64,000 nt of DNA from Komarekiella atlantica HA4396-MV6. Its GTDB lineage: Bacteria > Cyanobacteriota > Cyanobacteriia > Cyanobacteriales > Nostocaceae. The position numbers and the translations under genes were made by a program. The notes below the pieces were generated by a model that saw only the letters and a list, made by a program, of their open reading frames with translations, made no database searches and was not told the origin of the DNA. Below, piece after piece: positions 8,801-16,836 of the stretch. The stretch is taken from the NCBI GenBank assembly GCA_019359395.1, contig JAHHHK010000002.1, forward strand, positions 248,001-312,000. Direction: 5' to 3'. Each line of letters starts with the position of its first letter. The stretch's first letter is position 1.

Positions 8801-10646
8801 GCTGTTGTAGTCGATCTAAAAGTCGCTTTTGGGTGAGCAGTACCGGAACTCGAGCATCTTCTAGCATATAGCTCAGACGATCGCTAGGATATTCTGGGTC
8901 AAGTGGTACATACGCTCCACCCGCCTTGAGAATCGCCAACAGTCCGATGACTATAAAGAGCGATCGCTCTACACATAACCCTACCAGTACATCTGCTCCC
9001 ACACCTAAAGACCGCAAGTAATGGGCTAACTGGTTAGCACGACAATTTAGCTGGTGATATGTTAGAGACGCAACATGTTGCGTCTGTATATCTACTCTTC
9101 TCCTGTCGGAGACGCTACGCGAACGAGAAGCCGCGCAAGGCGCGTCTACAAACACTACTGCTACTGCATCTGGGGTACGCGCTACCTGCTCCTCAAACAA
9201 CTGATGAATACACTTATCTTGAGGATAATCGACTTGAGTATCGTTCCACTCCACTAATAATTGATGACGTTCTGTTGGACTTAACAGGGGTAATTGGGAA
9301 ATCCTCTGCTGTGGGTTAGCAACAATACCTGCAAGCAAGCTCACAAAATGTCCTGCCATGCGTGCGATCGTAGTAGCCTCAAACAAGTCGGGATTGTATT
9401 GCCAGCATAGCTGCAACTCTCCTTGAGCTTCCATCACCATTAAATTTAGATCGAAGTCAGCACCGCGTTGATGTCCAAGCAAGTATGGCTCCATCTCAAG
9501 CAGTTGTTCTCCACTATGCAATGAATTTTCTTTTGGTTCGCACCAACGGTGTCTTTGCCAAGTGAAACTAACTTGACATAAAGGAGAATGACTGACATCT
9601 CGCTCTGGCTGGAGTTGTTCTGCTAATAGAGAAAAAGGATAATCTTGATGCTTTTGGGCTTCTCTAACTGTTTTGCTGACTTGAGCGAGAAATTCTTTGA
9701 ATGTGGCGGACTCCTGTATAGAAGTTCGTAAAACGTTCAGGTTAACGAAGTAGCCGACAATCTCTTTGAACTCTTTACCCCACCGATTTCTCATCGGGCT
9801 TCCTATGAGGATGTCTGTTTGATTGGTGTAGCGGTAAAGTAAAACATAAAATGCTGCTAGCAAAATCTGATAAAGGCTTGTTCCAGAGACTAGAACTAAA
9901 TGCTTGAGTTTTTGAATTAACTTTTCGTCCAGCTTTAAAATATGTGCTGCTTCTTGATAAGTCTTTACTGGGGGGCGGAGTTTATCTGCGAGCAAATTCA
10001 AAATTGGCAATTCACCGGTTAATTGTTGTTGCCAGTATTGCCAAAGTTTTTCTCCCCTAGAACTCGATAGCATTTGTGACTGCCATTGAACAAAGTCTAG
10101 ATAAGATTTATTCTGAGTCAAAGAATTTGCTACGGCTTCTTTTTGCTCTTGATTAACTTGCTCAATTTCATTAACATACAAAGCTTGAAATTCACTCAGC
10201 AGTATATCAAAAGACCACATATCACCTGCAATATGGTGCATTGCAAGCAAGAGAATGTGTTCTTTTGCTGAACGAGTAAATAAATTAACCCTCAAAACTG
10301 AATCTTTTTCTAAGTTGAAAGGGCGGTCAGTTATCGCAAATATTTTCTCTTTTAAGTAATCTTCACTCCAATTGCTGGCATCTATTATCTCAAGATTAAA
10401 TTTATATTGTTGATTAATTTGCTGAACTGGTTTGCCTGCATGACTGGTATATGTAGTTCTCAGAATAGGATGGCGTTCAATAATTTTTTCCCATACACGA
10501 TTGACAACAGCAATATTTAAATAAGAATTAATTTTTACGGTAATAAACATATTATAAACAACGCTTTCTGGAGCAACTTGGTAGATAAACCACATTGCTT
10601 CTTGACCATAGGAGAGCGGGTGAGTTGTTTTGACGATTTTGTTCAT
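5892..10646 (-). CDS. Nonribosomal peptide synthetase, C-A-NMT-PCP module
   Basis: 1584 residues. It opens directly with a condensation domain (HHIAGDMWS near residue 137), with no upstream carrier domain in the window, so it may be a lipo-initiation (starter) C domain or accept a chain from a synthetase encoded elsewhere. The adenylation domain (YTSGSTGKPKG near 655) is followed by an embedded SAM methyltransferase (VLEIGCGTGLLL near 1063) placed as in N-methylating modules. The A10 region (NGKVDRRSL) and a carrier domain (FFELGGHSLL near 1522) complete the module. The pocket read by eye is D-A-W-T-V-A-A-V-C-(K), close to known phenylalanine codes, so N-methyl-Phe is the likely unit. There is no epimerase or thioesterase. 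Three repeat-derived stretches are translated: residues about 499-518, 870-912 (a MITE) and 1370-1392. Confidence 0.95.
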   Translation of the reverse strand: MNKIVKTTHPLSYGQEAMWFIYQVAPESVVYNMFITVKINSYLNIAVVNRVWEKIIERHPILRTTYTSHAGKPVQQINQQYKFNLEIIDASNWSEDYLKEKIFAITDRPFNLEKDSVLRVNLFTRSAKEHILLLAMHHIAGDMWSFDILLSEFQALYVNEIEQVNQEQKEAVANSLTQNKSYLDFVQWQSQMLSSSRGEKLWQYWQQQLTGELPILNLLADKLRPPVKTYQEAAHILKLDEKLIQKLKHLVLVSGTSLYQILLAAFYVLLYRYTNQTDILIGSPMRNRWGKEFKEIVGYFVNLNVLRTSIQESATFKEFLAQVSKTVREAQKHQDYPFSLLAEQLQPERDVSHSPLCQVSFTWQRHRWCEPKENSLHSGEQLLEMEPYLLGHQRGADFDLNLMVMEAQGELQLCWQYNPDLFEATTIARMAGHFVSLLAGIVANPQQRISQLPLLSPTERHQLLVEWNDTQVDYPQDKCIHQLFEEQVARTPDAVAVVFVDAPCAASRSRSVSDRRRVDIQTQHVASLTYHQLNCRANQLAHYLRSLGVGADVLVGLCVERSLFIVIGLLAILKAGGAYVPLDPEYPSDRLSYMLEDARVPVLLTQKRLLDRLQQHQTKLVFIDEIWSQISENNQANLTIEVTASHLANAIYTSGSTGKPKGVMIEHKGLCNLAQAQIQTFGVDSSSRVLQFASFSFDASIWEVIMALGAGATLYLGTKDSLMPGMPLIKRLRDYDITHVTLPPSALAVLPTEELPSLQAIVVAGEACSAELIKKWSVGRNFFNAYGPTEASVCATIAKCTSKDEKVTIGRPIANTQIYILDSYLQPVPIGVPGELHIGGAGLARGYLNQSELTQEKFIPNPFEEAEGSRLDLSQKSSNYECHSDQNVVEGRISQMFRSAQHDNLSIYARGLLYKTGDLARYLPNGNIEYLGRIDNQVKIRGFRIELGEIEDILTQHPLIQEGVVVAKVDSSGDKQLVAYLVPALDVQTSSQQVAQWQSEYVSDWQRLYEQAYGQPQAAADDVTFNTSGWNSSYTKQPIPDWEMQEWVENTVDRILSLSPQRVLEIGCGTGLLLSRVALNCKEYWGCDYSSAALAHVEQVCKTVAGLNNVRLLHQMADNFALIPKGEFDTVVINSVVQYFPSVEYLLQVLEGAIAAIGEEGTIFVGDVRSLPMLELFHAAVQLSQAPQERSIEQWQQQVHSSVAAEEELVIDPSFFIALKQRFPQIDRVEIQPKRGYAQNELTQFRYDVTLYVGADVRITTVPWSNWQLDKLSFAQVQNQLKQQPELLGIRGVPNQRVQQALQIWQWLENHPGVETVGQLRELLTQQPTVGVNPEQFYQLGQQLGYTVHLSWWESSQDGCYDVMFYRDEKAGEQGAGSRGRRGRGQGAESRGKNYPQGVMSGLGFAYVFWDTSKVTTKPWTNYTNNPLHGKLIQKLVPLLRKYIQQKLPDYMVPQAFVLLDALPLTPNGKVDRRSLPSPDTATRNLSTGFVLPRTPIEAQLAQIWSQVLGVERIGVNDNFFELGGHSLLATQVLSEIDSVFELDLSIQTMFESPTVAGMAAYIEVVDLVTQLSTKEASTEVVEF
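6471..6537. repeat. CCCCCTGCTC-type tandem repeats in frame after the NMT domain
   Basis: Imperfect CCCCCTGCTCTCTGCC-like units are translated on the minus strand as EQGAGSRGRRGRGQGAESRG between the methyltransferase and the end of the A domain. The same repeat class occurs at 1979-2037. Confidence 0.8.
7911..8035. mobile_element. MITE-like element embedded in frame in the A domain
   Basis: The termini TAGACCTCTTGCA and TGCGAGAGGTCTA form imperfect terminal inverted repeats. The interior shares the AATTGTCATG...TGAG and TCAGAATGACA subterminal motifs with intergenic elements at 14269, 40080 and 55026. The reading frame passes through it (about residues 870-912), adding a loop just before LLYKTGDLARY. 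Confidence 0.8.
9066..9150. repeat. Palindrome plus second repeat in the A domain
   Basis: The 20-bp palindrome (9066-9085) is followed by a GAGACGCTACGCGAACGAGA-type dispersed repeat (about 9093-9150). Both are translated. The second adds about 18 Arg/Ser/Ala-rich residues that the two A domains of the downstream gene lack. Confidence 0.75.
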
Positions 10647-11021
10647 AGCGGTTGGGATAAATATTATTCAGTAAATAAGCGCTCATCACCGCATCGGCAT
10701 AGACACCATAGCGATCGCATCATCATAGGTTACTCTTGAGGAAGTCTCAGACGAATAGCATTAGGTGGCAAACCATGTGGCTGTAACAGCGCCAGAAAAC
10801 TCCTTGCTGTTTTCGGTACGATTTGCTTTCCAGTATTTACTAAAAACCACAGTCAAACTCTATTGGATAGCAACTTCTATTTCTTGTAATATAAAATTTT
10901 TCTTATATCAATTCAAAAAATGTTTGCGACAGATCGCCCCACTCTCCCCTTATACCATTTCACGAAAAACTGATATAGATAGATTTCTCGTAGGGGTATG
11001 GCATTGCCCATTGGTGTCAAC
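10647..11021. other. NRPS upstream region with decayed repeat
   Basis: No convincing gene. It must hold the promoter of the NRPS operon, but I cannot point to a definite -10 box. Positions about 10954-11024 look like a decayed copy of the palindrome-centred MITE better preserved at 22108 and 39996 (ACCATTTCACGAAAA, AGATTTCTCGTAGGGG). Confidence 0.5.
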
Positions 11022-11447
11022 TTAAGAAGTAGATGCCCAAATTAGCAGAGTGCGATCGTTAGTTTCTCGATGACGTTTACAGTCAACTTTAACCAACTCG
11101 AAAAGTTTGTATTTAGAAACTAAATAACTGATGATATCAGTGGTTTCTCCACGCTTTCCGGCACGGGCAAAATGGTATAAACTACGAAAGACCATTTCAA
11201 CCCAAATGCGCTCAATAGGTTGATTTAGGGCAAGGGCAACTTGACCACACAAGTTATTGAGAACAGGATAAAAAATCCAGATGGCAAAAATTTGAATTTG
11301 AACTCTATTAGTATCACCAACCCAAAGGTAGGGCAAACCTAAAAGCCTTTTGGTGATTAAAAAGGCATCCTTAATTCGCCAGCGACGACAATAAAGTTCA
11401 CAGACCTTTTTCAACTTGGTATTACTTGAATTTGCTTGTTGAAACAA
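11022..11447 (-). pseudogene. C-terminal fragment of an IS4-like DDE transposase
   Basis: The 141 codons resemble the last third of IS4-type transposases, including YCRRWRIKDAFLITKRLLGL, which corresponds to the conserved Y-(2)-R-(3)-E/D-(6)-K region of the catalytic core. The N-terminal two thirds with the first catalytic aspartates are absent and no terminal inverted repeats are visible. A second transposase scrap follows at 11869. I regard it as a dead insertion-sequence remnant. The family assignment is from motif recognition only. Confidence 0.65.
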
Positions 11448-11542
11448 ACTTGCTTCCTTTAAACTAACATACGGAGAATTTCATTTAAAGAATAATCTCA
11501 TTTTTTTCAACAAAATACAATAGTATCTCAAACAATTTAAGC

Positions 11543-11591
11543 TAAGACAGTTAAGACAGTTAAGACAGTTAAGACAGTTAAGACAGTTAAG
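11543..11591. repeat. 9-bp tandem repeat, about 5.4 copies
   Basis: TAAGACAGT is repeated five times without error, then TAAG. It lies in AT-rich intergenic DNA between transposase remnants. Confidence 0.95.
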
Positions 11592-11611
11592 TAATCAATC
11601 GCCGACAAGTA

Positions 11612-11749
11612 ATGTTGTTCGCAAAGAATTTCAAGCGTAATACTTCTATAGATTTAAGTGAATCATTAGCTCAATATATTGACTATAAAACCCAAACAAA
11701 CTATGTTTATTATGTAAGTGACTATGAATTTTGGATAATTGGGCAATAG
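11612..11749 (+). CDS. Unassigned short reading frame among IS remnants
   Basis: ATG to TAG, 45 codons, with protein-like composition (ends SDYEFWIIGQ). There is no recognisable family and no strong ribosome binding site. It may be the tail of a decayed gene rather than an intact small gene. The rest of 11448-11868 shows only the 9-bp tandem repeat. Confidence 0.25.
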   Translation: MLFAKNFKRNTSIDLSESLAQYIDYKTQTNYVYYVSDYEFWIIGQ

Positions 11750-11868
11750 TTGAAAGTTTTCAAGATTGCAATGAGTTATAAATTTATAAATGTTTAGCAA
11801 TTTTATCAGTGCTTACGCAACTGGCACAAATAGCGGGCAGGGCTGCGCCCAGCCACGTGACAATTTAA

Positions 11869-12102
11869 TTAAACCAAGCACATAAGAATACTTGGGCGTT
11901 TTAGTTGCTCAATTAAATAATTAGAAAGTAAGTTATGCTTGATTTGATAAATAGTTTGACCAGTTTGATAGGCGAAATTCTTTAATCTAACCCAAACCAA
12001 TATTGCACAAGCGATATGATTTATTTGGAGTTTAGTAGTTTGCCAAGGCAACTTTGCCAAGTTAAATGCTCGGATATAAACTTTGCATTTTTTGACGTGC
12101 AT
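11869..12102 (-). pseudogene. C-terminal transposase fragment
   Basis: 77 codons. The stretch NHIACAILVWVRLKNFAYQT followed by GQTIYQIKHNLL resembles the C-terminal end of IS701/IS4-type DDE transposases (usual pattern N-H-x-x-A, then T-G-x-x-x-x-x-x-K). It lacks the catalytic core. Together with 11022-11447 it shows repeated insertion and decay at this spot. Family assignment is tentative. Confidence 0.45.
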
Positions 12103-12111
12103 CCTTAGTTT

Positions 12112-12375
12112 TTAAACCCCAATAAACACTGGCTTTTTGTTGATTACGTTGTGCCTCCCAAGGTTGTCGTGATCGTAAAAGATGTTGGCTACTAGTTCAC
12201 CATCAGCGAACGCTTCCTGGTCATAAAACGAGATTTCCAGAATGGTTGGAACTTCTGCTACTTGTGCTGGTGCTGGGAATATTTTTCTGAGAGTGCCGTC
12301 TTTGTGATGCCATTCAATGAAGCGCAGGCATCGGGCGACTGTGGTATCGCGGAATTTCTCTTTTCCGTTGACCAT
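12112..12375 (-). CDS. Hypothetical protein
   Basis: 87 residues starting at ATG 12375. I do not recognise the family. It is a soluble mixed alpha/beta sequence with no signal peptide or membrane segment. It ends 9 bp before the transposase fragment and lies downstream of another small minus-strand fragment (12471-12599), so both may be what is left of a small accessory operon interrupted by insertion sequences. Confidence 0.5.
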   Translation of the reverse strand: MVNGKEKFRDTTVARCLRFIEWHHKDGTLRKIFPAPAQVAEVPTILEISFYDQEAFADGELVANIFYDHDNLGRHNVINKKPVFIGV

Positions 12376-12470
12376 TACTAGCCATAAGCGATGCAGGCGA
12401 TTAGTTCTTTGCCACAGTAAATTTCGTGGTGGTAGAAGTTGATTTATACTGTTATCAGACTTTCAGGGGC

Positions 12471-12599
12471 TTAGTTGGCGATGAAGTGGTCGAGTTCGGA
12501 TTGAGCGAGGGGGATTTCCTGAAAGAAATTTCTTGGACAACAATTGACATCTTTTCTGGAATGGGGAACTATTGAACCGTAGTCAACATAATTCGTAAT
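12471..12599 (-). pseudogene. C-terminal fragment of an unknown small protein
   Basis: On the minus strand a frame with no ATG reads ...NCCPRNFFQEIPLAQSELDH... to TAA at 12471. The composition looks genuinely coding. Upstream it runs into GTAATTCGTAATT repeats, suggesting that its start was lost to repeat insertion. The remainder of 12376-12751 is mostly dispersed repeats (TCTCTACGAGAGG, ATTACGAATTACGCGCTTCG). Confidence 0.35.
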
Positions 12600-12751
12600 T
12601 GATAATGACGCTCATTCTTCGCTACCGCTTCTCTACGAGAGGTTACGCCAACGCTAACGTAATTCGTAGTTACAATCAGTGGGGGCTTGTACCCTCTTTA
12701 ATTACGAATTACGCGCTTCGCAGCGGGGCGTAGCCCATTACGAATTAGTAA

Positions 12752-13378
12752 TTATTTGGTCAAGCTAACAGATGGTTTATCAGTTTCCGATTTGAAGTTG
12801 AAACTCAAAAATCACCTCATAATCATGTTGTAGGTGTTGACCTCGGAGTCAAAACACTGGCTACTCTTTCCACAGGTGAAATTGTAGCTGGTGCAAAGTC
12901 TTACAAAAAGTATGAATCTAAGTTATCCAGGATGCAGTGGTTGAATCGGAACAAATTGATTGGTTCAGCCAACTGGAGGAAAGCACAAGTTCAGATTGCT
13001 AGGTTGCATAGGAAAATTGCCAACATTCGCAAAAATACTCTTCATCAGCTAACAACACTGCTTGCCAAGAACCACGGCACAGTAATCATTGAAGACTTAA
13101 ACGTATCTGGAATGCTGGCTAACCACAAACTAGCTAAAGCAATTGTTGATATGGGATTTTTTGAGTTCCGTCGTCAGTTAACTTACAAGTGTAAATTGTC
13201 TGGTTCAAAGCTGGTTATGGTTGCTCGTTGGTTTCCAAGCTCCAAGACTTGCTTCAACTGTGGAACCAACAAAGAAACACTTACCTTGAAACAACGAGTG
13301 TTTGAATGTGGTCATTGTGGTTTCGTCATTGACCGTGACTTGAATGCTGCAATCAATTTGTCCAAAATCGTCAGTTAG
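12752..13378 (+). pseudogene. tnpB: 5'-truncated TnpB (IS200/IS605 family RNA-guided nuclease)
   Basis: The frame is open from 12752, immediately after TAA, to TAG at 13378. It retains RuvC motif I (VVGVDLGVKTLATL), RuvC II (VIIEDLNVSGML), a four-Cys zinc ribbon (CFNCG...CGHCG) and RuvC III (VIDRDLNAAINLS). All three catalytic acidic residues are therefore present, but the N-terminal wedge/REC part is missing and there is no normal start (first ATG at 12932, past RuvC I). No TnpA is adjacent. In intact elements the 3' end of tnpB and the right end encode the guide (omega) RNA, which here would fall at about 13300-13500. Confidence 0.85.
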
Positions 13379-13564
13379 ACGAGGTTAGTCTGTGAACTGG
13401 ATAGTGCCGACACTACCAGAATGAAGCAGAAAGTCAACGAAGCTCAAGCTAGATATTTCCAATTATGGGTAACTTTGGGTAGGTGTTATATAACGGTCAA
13501 TTCCCAAGCGGAAATCCTAGTAAGCACGGTGTTAATAAACCACCATTCCCAATCAATGAAACGC

Positions 13565-14029
13565 TTACGAATTATGAAACATTTTCTGCAAATTTTCTGG
13601 CTGGGTAACTGCTAAATATTGCGCCGCCATTTCTGGTGTAAGCAGTTCTAGCATGACTTTGTTTTCTAACCATAACTCGATGACATCAAAGAAAGACTCG
13701 CGGTTACAACGTAAGACTCTCCAGCCTTCCCGTTTGGCAATTTGCTCGATTTTTTCTTGAGTAGAAGAGACAGAGATTGCTGCATGAGTAGCTGTAAACC
13801 CAGAAGAAGTATCCGCTTGTGCAAACATACACTGGTTATCTCCTTCACCAGGTATTAGCTGAGTTTTCAACGGATAAACTTCAATTCCTGTTCCATGTTC
13901 GTCGAGAGGGAAAACCATGTAACTGCCTGGGTGAGGAAAGAAAGGAAAAGCTTGCCCATTTAAAATTTCAGCGAGAACTTGAGCAACGTGCTGAGGGTTT
14001 TGAGCAGAAATAGAAATGTGATGAATCAT
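13565..14029 (-). CDS. VOC/glyoxalase-like protein
   Basis: 154 residues. I start it at ATG 14029 (MIHHISISAQNPQHVAQVLA) because GAGGTAAC lies 8 bp upstream. The N-terminal beta-strand with His and the paired beta-alpha-beta units (FPHPGSYMVFPLDEHGTGIE, then THAAISV) are typical of the vicinal oxygen chelate fold, which covers glyoxalases, dioxygenases and antibiotic-binding proteins. The substrate cannot be told. It is flanked by the TnpB remnant and a MITE, so it seems to be a single-gene unit. Confidence 0.7.
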   Translation of the reverse strand: MIHHISISAQNPQHVAQVLAEILNGQAFPFFPHPGSYMVFPLDEHGTGIEVYPLKTQLIPGEGDNQCMFAQADTSSGFTATHAAISVSSTQEKIEQIAKREGWRVLRCNRESFFDVIELWLENKVMLELLTPEMAAQYLAVTQPENLQKMFHNS

Positions 14030-14268
14030 ATTTGTTACCTCGTACCCCATAATCATGATGGGGTTGATAAACTTGTTGGTTTGCGGAGTGCTTATCTACT
14101 ACGATTAGCTTTATTATTTTTCACCGCATTTTAATCAATTTATGCACTGAGTATAAAAAAGGCTACCAAGAAATGAATGAGTTGGTTTCTCGGTTGCAGG
14201 TAACAGGTATTTCTTTTTTACTACACAAGCAGAGCAAGAATCAGAAAGTTTAATGATTTGATACTCTA
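14030..14268. other. Intergenic region
   Basis: AT-rich DNA with no gene visible. Its right end meets the MITE at 14269, which fills the rest of the gap to the next gene. Confidence 0.4.
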
Positions 14269-14422
14269 AGAGGATGTCTGAGAAGTCAAAATTGTCATGC
14301 TGAATGAAGCGATAGCGTAATGAAGCATCTTAGAAATTAACGGACAATAGAGATTCTTCCTTCCGCTCTGCTCCAGTCAGAATGACAAAATATACCATTA
14401 CCTAGCTTTTCAGACATCCTCT
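14269..14422. mobile_element. MITE family 1, copy 1
   Basis: A 154-bp element bounded by AGAGGATGTCTGAGAAG and CTTTTCAGACATCCTCT, near-perfect inverted repeats, with subterminal TTGTCATGCTGA and TCAGAATGACAAA also inverted. It has no coding capacity. Other copies lie at 40080-40273 and 55026-55240, and a relative lies inside the NRPS gene at 7911. Its right end overlaps the stop codon of the next gene by 2 bp. Confidence 0.85.
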
Positions 14423-15596
14423 AAGCTAGTTCTGATTGACCATCAAAACGGCGAAACAAAAACAGCCAAAGTGGTAAAGAACTATTAATTGCGATGAGTC
14501 GCACTAAATGACCAGTTGTGACAATTTCAACATTATGATTCAATGCCAGGGAAACTAAGATCATTTCGGCTGATCCTCCTGGTGCTGTAACTAACAAACA
14601 AGTCAACCAGTCCCAAGAGGTTAATTGCATAGCAAGTATAGCAGCGATCGCTCCGGCAGCGAGGGTCATTGCTACAGACATCAAAGCATAACCTAGAGTC
14701 TGTTTTCCAAAAGTGGGTTTGTCTCCCCAATACTCACCAATAGTAATTCCTAAAAGCATTTGACCCAATAAATTGATTATAGGTGGTGGGCTAAAGTGAA
14801 TATCTCCCACAAAAGGCAGGCAATTTAGCAAATAATTAAACCCTATACCAATCAACAATGCCCCAAAAAAATCGCCAGCGGGAATTTTAAATAAAATGGC
14901 AAGATAAACTACTAATCCAGTGATTAATAATACTAATAACAGTAATTCTAGTTGAGATGGATCGAGATTAAGTAAAGCACTTTGAACAGGCAGTGTTTGT
15001 GGATTCCAGTAATTACCAACTGATGTTCTAGCAATAAAGGGAATTGTCAAAACTACGGTTGTCACACGAATCGCTTGAACTAAAGCTACTAAAGGAACAT
15101 TGCGATTGTAATCGGCGGCAATAGCTGCCATAATTCCAACACCACCGGGAACTGTAGCCAGCATTGCTGTCAATAAGTTGGTTTGGCTCATGCGAGAGTA
15201 AATGTAGCCAATGCAACCGCCACACAGTAACAAAAACAAAGTCAGAAAAATAAAAATCGGAATACCAGAAGCAACACTGGTTAGATTTCCGTGGATACTG
15301 GAACCGACAGTTAGCCCTACAAATGCCATTCCCACTTTTCTGGCAGTACGGTTAGGTTTGGGAGAGTATTGATAGAATAGCCGACATCCTTGAAGAACTA
15401 ATGTACCGGCAGCAATCCCGCCAAATATCCAGACAATCCCGCCAGTATAGAACTTTGCCAAGAGTAAACTCAGAGGTAATGCCAAAAGCATTTCTAAGAA
15501 TAGGATAATTAGTTGCTTGACAAATAGCTTGGCAACAGCAACATCTTGATGATTGGGTTCCTCTAAGACAGGAGCAATATTTATACTTTGATTCAT
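14421..15596 (-). CDS. AbrB-family membrane protein (COG3180-like)
   Basis: 391 residues, with about ten hydrophobic segments arranged as two similar halves (LLGQMLLGITIGEYWG; ATVPGGVGIMAAIAADYNRN in the first half and TAPGGSAEMILVSLALNHN in the second). This duplicated APGG.x.M pattern is typical of the membrane AbrB family, often mislabelled ammonia monooxygenase. Some members are thought to be transporters or regulators, but no substrate is known. It is full length with a conventional start. The stop codon is shared with the MITE end at 14421-14422. Confidence 0.8.
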   Translation of the reverse strand: MNQSINIAPVLEEPNHQDVAVAKLFVKQLIILFLEMLLALPLSLLLAKFYTGGIVWIFGGIAAGTLVLQGCRLFYQYSPKPNRTARKVGMAFVGLTVGSSIHGNLTSVASGIPIFIFLTLFLLLCGGCIGYIYSRMSQTNLLTAMLATVPGGVGIMAAIAADYNRNVPLVALVQAIRVTTVVLTIPFIARTSVGNYWNPQTLPVQSALLNLDPSQLELLLLVLLITGLVVYLAILFKIPAGDFFGALLIGIGFNYLLNCLPFVGDIHFSPPPIINLLGQMLLGITIGEYWGDKPTFGKQTLGYALMSVAMTLAAGAIAAILAMQLTSWDWLTCLLVTAPGGSAEMILVSLALNHNVEIVTTGHLVRLIAINSSLPLWLFLFRRFDGQSELA

Positions 15597-15990
15597 CGAT
15601 ATGAGTTTTTTTAATTATTTTAACTATCCACTTGAGCTAATGCGATCGCGCAATCTACCTAGAGTTTAAATTAAAAATATCTAAAGGATGACATGAGGTA
15701 AGTTTCAAGGAAATTTAACCATAGCATCAATCAACAGCGGTTTATAGCTACTTGCATTACATCATCTTTTGAGCGCCAACCAATATTTTGTCTTTATTGT
15801 ATTTGATAACACTAATTGTAACGCTGAAAGAGACGCTATGCGTAGCTTGTTTCTGCGTAGAGGTATGCGAACAGCATGACATAGATATTTATTTCACAAA
15901 TAATGAAACGAACTTGATCTAATATGAAATAGAGCACAACATCAGTTGTACCCTATAAATAATCTGTATTTCTGTTAATATTTCAAATTT
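15597..15990. other. Intergenic region with degraded repeat
   Basis: No gene seen. A GAGACGCTATGCGTAGCTTG-type dispersed repeat lies near 15829-15873; the remainder is AT-rich and includes a HIP1 site near 15642. Confidence 0.4.
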
Positions 15991-16329
15991 TTAGTCTTCG
16001 TCAAGTGCTGGGAAAACTTCCTCAAACTGCCACAATCTGTCTTTATTTTCAACGAACCAAATACGAGTTTCTGGAGTTAATTTACTCCAAATGATTTCAG
16101 CAGGAACATGAGGAGATGCATATTGGTATTGCTCACCAAGGGATTTGAGATTGTCTGTCACATCGTAAGGAATTCCAAATTCATGCCAGTTAACTTCTAT
16201 ATTTCTTCCTGAGACTCCCGCTGTGGGATCGAAAATCAACTGTGCAGCTCTGACTAAGTCGGCAAAGTGTTTCGGTTTGAGTCCGGTTATTTGTTGAATA
16301 GAGAGTGATTCGTTATGCTCTTGAGACAT
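15991..16329 (-). CDS. Conserved-looking hypothetical protein
   Basis: 112 residues, soluble and acidic at the C-terminus (ends PALDED). I do not recognise the family. Features include a Trp/Phe-rich C-terminal half (IWSKLTPETRIWFVENKDRL) and no signal peptide. It stands alone, divergent from the large hybrid kinase downstream, with about 500 bp of AT-rich DNA between them. Confidence 0.6.
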   Translation of the reverse strand: MSQEHNESLSIQQITGLKPKHFADLVRAAQLIFDPTAGVSGRNIEVNWHEFGIPYDVTDNLKSLGEQYQYASPHVPAEIIWSKLTPETRIWFVENKDRLWQFEEVFPALDED

Positions 16330-16836
16330 GTCGCTGGAGTAATGAAAATGAGTGGTGTATTAAACTAGCTTTTCCAAGGTAGGTAAAAATACTTCGTGTC
16401 TTAGTGGTTCAAAAAATAACTTCTGAACCACTAAGGCACTAAGACACTAAGAAAAATAGATTACACCTTGTAAAGGCTAGAGAATTGAATTTACTGCCAG
16501 AGATTTTTATCCCAGTAGCTCTAGCTTGGTGCAGAGCTGCTAAATTAATTTATCTTTCTTTTCGTCTAAATTTTAGCTTACAATTACTATTGTCAAGTTG
16601 ATCATAATATTGCTTTTACATTTGGTATTTACTATCAGTAATAGAGTGTCATAAATCTTCAATTTTCAAGCTAAATTTTGATTTCACATACCAGATTAAT
16701 GAATATTCAGCTTCTAGCAAAAGAGTTTTTTCAAACTAAATAAATATCTATCCATAGATAAATTACTAAAAGTTGCAAACTAGCTTAGGGTATATAGAGT
16801 TTCGGCTACAAGTATTGGTTATTTTAAAACGATTTC
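16330..16836. other. Divergent promoter region with inverted repeat
   Basis: AT-rich. Positions 16396-16411 and 16424-16439 form a 16-bp stem (GTGTCTTAGTGGTTCA with one wobble) around a 12-nt loop. It sits between divergent genes, so it is not an obvious terminator; it resembles a common cyanobacterial dispersed hairpin. Promoters of both flanking genes must be here but are not resolved. Confidence 0.6.

Noticed and set aside
1-10646. Assignment to the cyanopeptolin family because of Thr and N-methyl-Phe modules
   Set aside because: In cyanopeptolins N-methyl aromatic residues come near the end, before Val and the thioesterase; here the order is reversed.
10765-11025. 86-codon plus-strand frame upstream of the NRPS operon
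   Set aside because: No family resemblance, no ribosome binding site, and its end overlaps a decayed repeat.
11543-11591. Tandem repeat considered as a CRISPR array or iteron origin
   Set aside because: 9-bp units with no spacers; too short for CRISPR, and no replication gene nearby.
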